In this document: positions 15,749-21,012 of the stretch, in pieces
How positions within the stretch are numbered: the stretch's first letter is position 1
Layout: each line of letters begins with the position of its first letter
DNA from: JABFXC01 sp035551575
Lineage (GTDB): Bacteria > Gemmatimonadota > Gemmatimonadetes > Gemmatimonadales > Gemmatimonadaceae
Assembly: GCA_035551575.1 (NCBI GenBank)
Contig: DASZNJ010000029.1
Span: forward strand, 1-21,012
Direction of reading: 5' to 3'
Length of the DNA stretch: 21,012 nucleotides
Made by a program: the position numbers and the translations under genes
The notes under the pieces: generated by a model
What the model saw: only the letters and a program-made list of their open reading frames with translations
What the model was told of the DNA's origin: nothing
Database searches by the model: none

Positions 15749-15934
15749 CGCCGTCCGGCGGTGCGGCGGACGCACCTGCCTGACGCTGTGAACGGTGCGG
15801 GCGAACGGCATGTCCGCCGCGAGGTGTGAGTCAGGTCCGCGGCCCGGGTCTCGACATCGCCACTCTCGAGGATGACCGCGCCGGTGTCGAGCAGCGCCGC
15901 GCTCGCAGTCCTCGAGTTGCGTGATCTGGCTCAT
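15735..15934 (-). pseudogene. possible frameshifted remnant downstream of the metal-locus outer-membrane protein
   Basis: On the - strand an ATG (15934-15932) overlaps the preceding gene's TGA as ATGA and reads MSQITQLEDCERGAA before turning Arg-rich. Shifting frame there gives a more protein-like run (ALLDTGAVILESGDVETRAA) that continues to a TAG at 15737-15735. This could be a third, broken gene of the operon. No family is recognised and it may be chance. Confidence 0.2.
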
Positions 15935-17601
15935 TCGTGCCCCGCGTGACCCCTGTGCGCGCCGGGGGTCTTCGGCGCTCCCATTCGCTTGTCGTGGCCC
16001 TCCGACATGCGCTGTGGGCGGAATCGAATGTAGATGGCGAAGCCGCCTGGCGCTCGCGTGCCGTAGACCGGTTCCAATGCCGCCGGGATGAGGTCCACGG
16101 ATGCGCGAGCGCCGATCCCCGTACGCACGGCTCCCGCGCGATCGAACTCGTAGACGTAGCCGGCAACGAGCGAAGTCAGGCTGAACTCGCCGGCCGGCCC
16201 GCCGGCCCCGAGCACCAGGTCTTCGGCCCCTTTCCGGACGTGCTCGGCCCGGCCGAAGATGCTGTGTGCGCCGCCGAACTCGAGATTCGACTCGAGGAGG
16301 TAACTGGGTTCGAGATGCGCGGCATCCGCATGGCGGTTCGCGCCGAAGACCAGCGTCGTCGCGAGCTCCCCGTGCTCTCCGAAGGTACGGCCATTCATGA
16401 TCGACCCGCTGATGCGGTGCACGGCTTCATCGGGTGCGGCCGGTTCGGGGCTCCGCAGGTATGCATAGCCCGCGGAGGCGCTCCAACGGGAGGACGGATT
16501 CCATGCCAGGCGCCCCGAGTAGGAGTCGAGGCTCCGGCCGCGGTAGTCGAAGTTCGTCCGGTTCTCATCCGGCTCGCGGCCGTTGAAGATCGATCCCTCC
16601 AGCCGGACGGAGTGCGTGAAGATCCCGGCGGTCACCACGCCGAAGGTGATGTGCGTCGCGTCCTGCCAGTGGTGGGAGATCGGCGCCATTGGATCGTTCA
16701 TCGCCGAGGGGCGATGCGGAAACGCGACCGGGCCGATCGCCGGCTCGCCGACCGGAGCGACGTAGAGCGAGAGGGCGACCCGATCGGACACGGCATGCTC
16801 GTACAGCCCCGCGATCTCCATGAACAGGTCGTGCGGGTGTTGCCGGTCGTGCAGGGGCCGGCCGCGGTAGGTCTCGCCGGTCTGCAGCAGCAGGGGATAT
16901 CCCTGGCCGCCGACGGTCCAGGGCTCAGCGCTCACCATCCCGCGGAGCTGCAGTCGGCCGCCGCCGGCGTTCCGCGTCGCCATCAGCATCCCCCAGTTCA
17001 CGCTGGAGAACTGTTCGTCGCCGCGCCGGCTGCCCTGCTTGTCGTACATGGCGAAGGCGACGCCATGGAGCATCAGCTCCCATGGCCCGCGCATCACGTG
17101 CTCGGCGTGCATCGGTGAATCGTCAGGCAGCCAGCTGGTACCCGATCCCGTCCGCTCCATCGGGATGCCTAACGGCCCGTCGATCATCTGCATCGGCGCC
17201 ATTCCGGGCATCGCGGCGGGGGCGCTGTCGGGCATCGCCGGCACCGCGGCGCGTGCGCTGTCGGGCACCGCCGGCATCGCGGGGTGCGCGCTGTCATCCG
17301 TCATCGGCATCGCCGGTGCGGGCGGGTGCCCGGTGCTGTCCTTCCGGACCCGTGGCACGGTGTCCCTTGCCACGGACGGCGCCGCCGCGGGGCTGGCCTT
17401 CGCAGGCCGGGCGGGCTTCTTTCGCGCCGCTTTCCGGGGAGTCGGTTCAGGCTTCATCCCCGGCATGCCATGCATGTCGTGGCTGGTGGTGTCCTGCTGG
17501 GCGGCGAGGCGGGCCGGGCCCAGCACGGAGGCGAGGGCCAGGGCGAAGGTCAGGGCGCGCGCGATCGCGCGCACGGACGCTGATGGAACGTTAGGCGGCA
17601 T
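15931..17601 (-). CDS. Met/His-rich predicted outer-membrane protein of a metal (probably copper) locus
   Basis: The 556-aa product has a signal peptide (cut near LAA34 before QQDTT) and then a long Pro/Ala/Met-rich linker (about 36-175). The linker contains HDMHGMPGMKP and repeated PAMP-x-PDSA units. A region of about 350 residues rich in alternating hydrophobic and aromatic residues follows and looks like a beta-barrel, with HDRQHPHDLFMEIAGLYEH, SHHWQDATHITFGVVTAGI and SIFNGREPDENRTNFDY. After YIRFRPQ there is a His-rich tail (HDKR ... HRGHAGHE). I recall similar uncharacterised proteins beside copper-resistance genes, but that is memory, not a search. Met- and His-rich ends suggest copper or silver binding at the cell surface. 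The start at 17601 has only a weak ribosome site; GTG at codon 11 is an alternative. Confidence 0.7.
   Translation of the reverse strand: MPPNVPSASVRAIARALTFALALASVLGPARLAAQQDTTSHDMHGMPGMKPEPTPRKAARKKPARPAKASPAAAPSVARDTVPRVRKDSTGHPPAPAMPMTDDSAHPAMPAVPDSARAAVPAMPDSAPAAMPGMAPMQMIDGPLGIPMERTGSGTSWLPDDSPMHAEHVMRGPWELMLHGVAFAMYDKQGSRRGDEQFSSVNWGMLMATRNAGGGRLQLRGMVSAEPWTVGGQGYPLLLQTGETYRGRPLHDRQHPHDLFMEIAGLYEHAVSDRVALSLYVAPVGEPAIGPVAFPHRPSAMNDPMAPISHHWQDATHITFGVVTAGIFTHSVRLEGSIFNGREPDENRTNFDYRGRSLDSYSGRLAWNPSSRWSASAGYAYLRSPEPAAPDEAVHRISGSIMNGRTFGEHGELATTLVFGANRHADAAHLEPSYLLESNLEFGGAHSIFGRAEHVRKGAEDLVLGAGGPAGEFSLTSLVAGYVYEFDRAGAVRTGIGARASVDLIPAALEPVYGTRAPGGFAIYIRFRPQRMSEGHDKRMGAPKTPGAHRGHAGHE
17222..17320 (-). 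repeat. 33-nt tandem repeat (about 3 units) encoding 11-residue Met/Pro repeats
   Basis: GCGCTGTC recurs at 17222, 17255 and 17288 (+ strand reading), a strict 33-nt period. On the coding - strand it yields PAMPDSA-like units in the linker of the outer-membrane protein. The first two units are nearly identical and the third has diverged. Confidence 0.7.
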
Positions 17602-17716
17602 CTATCCGGTACGTCGAAGTGGAGGAGGCGATGGCGGCACGGGCTGCGTGCCCGCCAGCAGCCCCGGCGCGGCGCGCGGGGCTGGAACCACGAAGCCTGT
17701 CGGGCAGGGGTAGGCC

Positions 17717-18142
17717 TCAGCCCCTCGGCGGGGGCGGCTCCAGCGTCGCCCGGAACGACAGCGGCGCCTCGGTCGACGCGGCGAGCGCGCGATCGACGGC
17801 GACGGGGTCGGGCGCCCACCGCGCCTGCTCGGGCAATGCGGCCGTGGCCGAGCAGCTCGCTCCGCTCCCGCAGCAGGGGGCGTCACCCCCGGCAGCACAC
17901 GAATGGTTCTCGCCGTCGGCCGGCGCGCCGCCCTGCCCCGATTCGCCAGCGCCCGACGGCGATGCCTCGACGGCCAACTGCTGGTCGAGATGGCTCGACC
18001 CATGAGCGGCCGCTGCGGCGTGCCCCCTGTCCGCGATCCCGCCGATCGCCAGCCGGTCGGCGCAAGCGGCACCACCGGTGACCACCGGCAGCTGCAGAAG
18101 TGCGAGGGCGCTGAGGAGCGCGGCGATGTGGCGGCGAACCAT
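17717..18142 (-). CDS. small exported Cys/His-rich hypothetical protein of the metal locus
   Basis: The 141-aa product starts with a signal peptide (MVRRHIAALLSALALLQLPV, cut near AACA28). The mature part is Ala/Gly-rich with scattered His (H41, H47, H51, H80) and a Cys cluster at C82, C90, C91 and C97 (HSCAAGGDAPCCGSGASC), ending in PPPPRG. I do not recognise a family. The Cys/His cluster and the position 115 nt upstream of the Met/His-rich outer-membrane protein on the same strand suggest metal binding. The ATG at 18142 lacks a clear Shine-Dalgarno sequence. A perfect 7-bp palindrome lies 47-65 nt upstream. Confidence 0.55.
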   Translation of the reverse strand: MVRRHIAALLSALALLQLPVVTGGAACADRLAIGGIADRGHAAAAAHGSSHLDQQLAVEASPSGAGESGQGGAPADGENHSCAAGGDAPCCGSGASCSATAALPEQARWAPDPVAVDRALAASTEAPLSFRATLEPPPPRG

Positions 18143-18188
18143 GATGCGACGGCTACCGGGGCGTGGCGTTGGCCGGGGAGAGTGCTCT

Positions 18189-18207
18189 CGGGGTGCCGAA
18201 CACCCCG
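18189..18207 (-). promoter_or_regulatory. palindromic candidate operator upstream of the Cys-rich gene
   Basis: CGGGGTG (18189-18195) and CACCCCG (18201-18207) are perfect inverted repeats with a 5-nt spacer, 47 nt upstream of the - strand start. A second perfect palindrome, AGCCGC-TTCC-GCGGCT, lies at 18219-18234. The arrangement suits a dimeric regulator, but no known operator consensus is matched. Confidence 0.35.
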
Positions 18208-18328
18208 CGCCGAAGCTTAGCCGCTTCCGCGGCTCCGTTGCACCCCGCGCGTCTCTACCGTGGGCGGGGGGAAGGCATTACAGTGGAGGACCGTGACGCG
18301 CCCGCAAGGCGAGCGTGCGCGGCCCCCG

Positions 18329-18413
18329 GGAGGGCTGGCAGAATGGCTAATGCAGCGGTCTTGAAAACCGCCGTCGCGAGAGCGACTTACAGGTTCGAGT
18401 CCTGTGCCCTCCG
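18329..18413 (+). tRNA. tRNA-Ser (anticodon TGA)
   Basis: The 85-nt gene folds as a class II tRNA. The acceptor is GGAGGGC (18329-18335) with GCCCTCC (18406-18412) and discriminator G. The anticodon stem GCGGT/ACCGC holds loop CTTGAAA with TGA at 18362-18364. A long variable arm GTCGC-GAGA-GCGAC precedes the T-arm ACAGG-TTCGAGT-CCTGT. CCA is not encoded. It reads UCA and related serine codons. Confidence 0.95.
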
Positions 18414-18451
18414 TCCCACCGCCGCAGCTCCGTGAAGGGCCGCGCTCGCGG

Positions 18452-18480
18452 TTGACCCGTCCGGCGGCGGGCGGTAGCTT
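18452..18480 (+). promoter_or_regulatory. sigma-70-like promoter for tRNA-Ser(GCT)
   Basis: TTGACC (18452-18457) and TAGCTT (18475-18480) are separated by 17 nt and point at the second tRNA-Ser. Transcription would start near 18487, at the edge of the hairpin at 18489-18518. Confidence 0.5.
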
Positions 18481-18488
18481 CCGGGTCC

Positions 18489-18518
18489 GAGGCGCGCGAC
18501 GCTCCTGTCGCGCGCCTC
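18489..18518 (+). other. strong hairpin immediately upstream of tRNA-Ser(GCT)
   Basis: GAGGCGCGCGAC (18489-18500) and GTCGCGCGCCTC (18507-18518) form a perfect 12-bp stem with a 6-nt loop, ending 6 nt before the mature tRNA 5' end. It may be a 5' leader structure affecting processing, or a terminator for the upstream tRNA without a T-run. Confidence 0.65.
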
Positions 18519-18524
18519 TGTCAC

Positions 18525-18615
<91 letters not shown>

Positions 18616-18683
18616 CTTTCGATCTGCCTGCACTTCGCTCGTCACTCCTCGCCGTCTCATGACCGGCACGGCGCGAGGAACTC

Positions 18684-18737
18684 CGGGTGTCATGCGCGAC
18701 CGGCCCGCCGGCGACGCCTGACACCCGTTCCTTTTTT
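18684..18737 (+). terminator. terminator or attenuator between tRNA-Ser(GCT) and gltX
   Basis: CGGGTGTCA (18684-18692) and TGACACCCG (18719-18727) form a perfect 9-bp stem enclosing a smaller CCGGC/GCCGG hairpin, followed by TTCC and TTTTTT (18732-18737). It ends only 13 nt before the gltX ATG. An additional bulged stem (CCTCGCCGT 18647-18655 with 18668-18678) lies just upstream. Confidence 0.75.
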
Positions 18738-18750
18738 CCGAGCCGTCCGC

Positions 18751-20211
18751 ATGTCCGCTTCCGGAACCCCGCGCGTTCGCTTCGCTCCTTCCCCGACGGG
18801 CTACCTCCATGTCGGGGGCGCACGGACCGCGCTCTTCAACTGGCTCTACGTGAAGAAGCACGGCGGGCAGTTCCTGCTGCGCATCGAGGATACCGACAAG
18901 GCGCGCAGCACCGACGAGAGCACGCGCGCCATCTTCGAGGGGCTCGAGTGGCTCGGACTGGGCTGGGACGAACCACCCGTCTATCAGGGCGCGAACCTCG
19001 AGCGCCATCGCGCCGACGCCGAGCGGATGCTCGCCAACGGCACCGTCTACCGCTGCTTCTGCACCCAGGGCGAGCTCGAGGAGCGGCGGCGGGACGCCGA
19101 GGCGAGGAAGGAGAGCTTCAAGTACGACCGCCGCTGCGACCGCCTGTCGAAGGCGGAGGTCGACGCGAAGCTCGCCGCCGGGACACCGTTCGTCCTGCGG
19201 TTCCGCGTTCCCGAGGGGACGACGGAGTGGGACGACCTCGTGCACGACCGGATCGCCTTCCCGAACAAGGACATCGAGGACTTCGTCATCCTCCGCTCGG
19301 ACCGGACGCCGATCTACAACATGGCGGTGGTCTCCGACGACATCGCGATGCGGATCACCCTCGTCATGCGCGGCGACGATCACATCTCGAACACGCCGAA
19401 GCAGATCCTGCTCTACCGCGCGTTAGGCGCGGAGCTGCCGCAGTTCGCCCACCTGCCGATGATTCACGGGCTCGACGGCAAGAAGCTCAGCAAGCGGCAT
19501 GGCGCGACCGCGGTCGCCGACTACCAGCACCAGGGGATCCTCCCCGGCGCGATGCTCAACTTCCTCGCGCTGCTCGGCTGGTCGCCGGGCGGCGACCGCG
19601 AGGTGATGACGATGGCCGAGATGATCGAGCTGTTCTCGGTGGACGGGCTGCAGAAGAAGGCGGCGGTGTTCGACACGAAGAAGCTCGAGTGGATGAACGG
19701 CCAGCACCTCAGCCGGACGCCGGCCGCCGAGCTGGCGCCGCTGGTCACCCCGCTGCTCGCCCGCGAAGGGCTCGTCACCCAGGCGGACATCGACCGCAAG
19801 CGCGACTGGTATCTCGCGTTGATCGACCTCCTCAAGGTGCGGGCGCGGACGACCGACGAGATCGTGCACCAGGCGCGCCCGTACTTCACCGACGAGATCA
19901 GCTATGACCCCGACGCCGTCGCCAGGCAGTGGAAGGACGCGGCGGCGACGCGGGACATCCTCGCCGCGACGCGGGAGCGCCTCGCGCGCACGACCTGGGA
20001 ACCGGCGGCGATGGAGGAGGCGCTGCGCGCGCTCGCCGAGGAACGCGGCACGAGCGGCGGGAAGATCTTTCAGCCGCTCCGCGTCGCCCTCACCGGACTC
20101 ACCGTGAGTCCGGGGATCTTCGACGTGCTGATGATGCTCGGACCAGACCGTGCGCTGCGGAGGATCGAAAGCGCGGAGCGCTGGCTCGATCTCAATCGCG
20201 ACGCTGCATGA
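18751..20211 (+). CDS. gltX: glutamyl-tRNA synthetase (GltX)
   Basis: GluRS is a class I synthetase that charges tRNA-Glu. The 486-aa length is usual for bacterial enzymes. The HIGH-like block is FAPSPTGYLHVGGARTA (H20-V-G-G), then LRIEDTDKARS, and the KMSKS-like block is K245-L-S-K-R in HGLDGKKLSKRHGATAV. The C-terminal anticodon-binding helical domain runs from about 330 to the end. The ATG at 18751 matches the family N-terminus, but there is no visible Shine-Dalgarno sequence and a terminator-like hairpin ends 13 nt before it. The gene therefore may be expressed by read-through from the tRNA unit or from a promoter I do not recognise. A CGTTAGGC word is in frame at 19421-19428 (A-L-G). Whether it is discriminating cannot be told from sequence alone. 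Confidence 0.96.
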   Translation: MSASGTPRVRFAPSPTGYLHVGGARTALFNWLYVKKHGGQFLLRIEDTDKARSTDESTRAIFEGLEWLGLGWDEPPVYQGANLERHRADAERMLANGTVYRCFCTQGELEERRRDAEARKESFKYDRRCDRLSKAEVDAKLAAGTPFVLRFRVPEGTTEWDDLVHDRIAFPNKDIEDFVILRSDRTPIYNMAVVSDDIAMRITLVMRGDDHISNTPKQILLYRALGAELPQFAHLPMIHGLDGKKLSKRHGATAVADYQHQGILPGAMLNFLALLGWSPGGDREVMTMAEMIELFSVDGLQKKAAVFDTKKLEWMNGQHLSRTPAAELAPLVTPLLAREGLVTQADIDRKRDWYLALIDLLKVRARTTDEIVHQARPYFTDEISYDPDAVARQWKDAAATRDILAATRERLARTTWEPAAMEEALRALAEERGTSGGKIFQPLRVALTGLTVSPGIFDVLMMLGPDRALRRIESAERWLDLNRDAA

Positions 20212-20221
20212 GATCCGATCA

Positions 20222-20251
20222 TTGACGAGCCGCCGAGCGCGACCATACATT
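20222..20251 (+). promoter_or_regulatory. sigma-70-like promoter for lexA
   Basis: TTGACG (20222-20227) and TACATT (20246-20251) are 18 nt apart and lie just after the gltX stop. ATTGACG is present twice, at 20221-20227 and 20249-20255, 28 nt apart, so the repeats bracket the promoter and could be a repressor-binding pair. No E. coli-type (CTGT-N8-ACAG) or Gram-positive (GAAC-N4-GTTC) SOS box is visible. Confidence 0.5.
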
Positions 20252-20275
20252 GACGTCGTGGGCAATACAGGTACT

Positions 20276-20314
20276 TTCGCCGGGTCGCCGATGACGGTGC
20301 CCGGCGAACCTTTT
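20276..20314 (+). terminator. hairpin plus T-run in the lexA leader (attenuator or gltX terminator)
   Basis: TTCGCCGGG (20276-20284) and CCCGGCGAA (20300-20308) form a perfect 9-bp stem. It is extended inside by CGCCG/CGGTG with one bulged T, and followed by CC and TTTT (20311-20314). It lies between the lexA promoter and its Shine-Dalgarno site (GGAGGT, 20318-20323), so lexA transcripts must pass it. Confidence 0.6.
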
Positions 20315-20328
20315 GGCGGAGGTCTCCC

Positions 20329-20982
20329 ATGGCGGAGCCGCTTTCCCCGCTGGAGCAGAAAGTCTATCATTACCTGATCGACTTTCTTGCCGAGAATACA
20401 TATCAGCCGAGCATCCGGGACATTGCCCGGAAGTTCCGGATCAAGTCGACGAAGACCGTGTCGGACTTGCTCCACTCGCTGGCGGTAAAGGGCTACATCC
20501 AGCGCGACCGCGCGCGCTCGCGCGGCGTGAAGCTCCTCGGGATCGGCGGGCTCACGGGCGTCCAGCCCGTCCCCTACTACGGGAAGATCCACGCCGGCGA
20601 GCCGGCGCTGCTCCCCGAGAACCGCATCCGCTACATCACGATGGACCGGCGGTTCGTCCCGTCCGAGGATTCGTTCTTCCTCAAGGTGATGGGCGACAGC
20701 ATGAATGGCCGCGGCATCCTCGACGGCGACTATGTGCTCATCTCGCAGTCGCGCCGTGCGCAGGACGGCGACATCGTCGCCGCGCGGTTGGGGGAGGAAG
20801 CGACGGTGAAGACGCTCACGCACCGCGGGGCGACGATCGTCCTCGAGCCGGCCAACCCGGCCGACCGCGCGATCAGCGTCGGCCCCGGCGACGACTTCTC
20901 GATCCTCGGCGTGGTCTGCGGAGTGTTCCGCCCGTTCTGCGAGGAAGCCGACGCGGTGTCGGAGTCGTCGGCGGCGGACTGA
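20329..20982 (+). CDS. lexA: LexA SOS repressor / self-cleaving S24 peptidase
   Basis: LexA represses DNA-damage genes and cleaves itself when RecA filaments form. The 217-aa product has an N-terminal winged-helix domain (about 1-70: LEQKVYHYLIDFLAENTYQP, IRDIARKFRIKSTKTVSDLL). The Ala89-Gly90 cleavage site is in KIHAGEP. The S24 catalytic dyad is S124 (MGDSMNGRGI) and K161 (EATVKTL). Spacings (35 from A to S, 37 from S to K) equal those of E. coli LexA. The recognition helix differs from E. coli, so the operator probably differs too. The ATG follows GGAGGT by 5 nt. The leader has its own promoter and a terminator-like hairpin. Confidence 0.95.
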   Translation: MAEPLSPLEQKVYHYLIDFLAENTYQPSIRDIARKFRIKSTKTVSDLLHSLAVKGYIQRDRARSRGVKLLGIGGLTGVQPVPYYGKIHAGEPALLPENRIRYITMDRRFVPSEDSFFLKVMGDSMNGRGILDGDYVLISQSRRAQDGDIVAARLGEEATVKTLTHRGATIVLEPANPADRAISVGPGDDFSILGVVCGVFRPFCEEADAVSESSAAD

Positions 20983-20986
20983 GGAG

Positions 20987-21012
20987 GGGGTCAGGGGTCA
21001 GGGGTCAGGGGT
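20987..21012. repeat. GGGGTCA heptamer tandem repeat at the window edge
   Basis: GGGGTCA occurs three times in a row (20987-20993, 20994-21000, 21001-21007) and a partial fourth copy runs to the last base, so the array continues outside the window. It begins 5 nt after the lexA stop. Confidence 0.9.

Noticed and set aside
15755..15776. CGTCCG ... CGGACG short inverted repeat after the histidine kinase
   Set aside because: Only a 6-bp stem in GC-rich DNA with no T-run; too weak to call a terminator.
18238..18284. TTGCAC and TACAGT as a promoter for tRNA-Ser(TGA)
   Set aside because: The boxes are about 35 nt apart and cannot form one promoter; neither has a proper partner.

Overview
The window is GC-rich DNA (roughly 70 % GC by eye) from a Gram-negative bacterium, most likely a member of Gemmatimonadota. 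Supporting signs are signal peptides ending in A-x-A followed by Q (GAQEA, HAQQA, AAQQDTT), a CarboxypepD_reg/TonB receptor, a DUF2723 membrane protein and GmhB heptose chemistry. This assignment is an inference from style, not from a marker gene.

Left part (1-9019, all + strand): the tail of an exported Ig-like-domain protein, then selA and gmhB joined by 4-base stop/start overlaps (GTGA, ATGA). An AT-rich hairpin follows, then purN, a secreted M42-type aminopeptidase that overlaps purN by 20 nt, purH, and a DUF2723 multi-pass protein that ends at a strong intrinsic terminator. The peptidase appears to be an internal duplication in which the first copy has lost its metal ligands.

Middle (9020-15748): a convergent PAP2 phosphatase (- strand, TTG start, its own terminator); a 1079-aa TonB-dependent receptor (+); a lipoprotein cupredoxin (-); and an orphan GAF-histidine kinase (+).

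Right part (15749-21012): a two-gene - strand locus with metal-binding character, comprising a small exported Cys/His-rich protein and a Met/His-rich predicted outer-membrane protein. Next come two tRNA-Ser genes (TGA and GCT anticodons), gltX and lexA, with several strong hairpins in their leaders. The window ends inside a GGGGTCA tandem repeat.

The most unusual window-wide signal is the octamer CGTTAGGC, present ten times on both strands where less than one copy is expected by composition. All six in-frame TTA leucine codons I could find lie inside it. I see no CRISPR array, insertion sequence, phage gene or obvious defence system.
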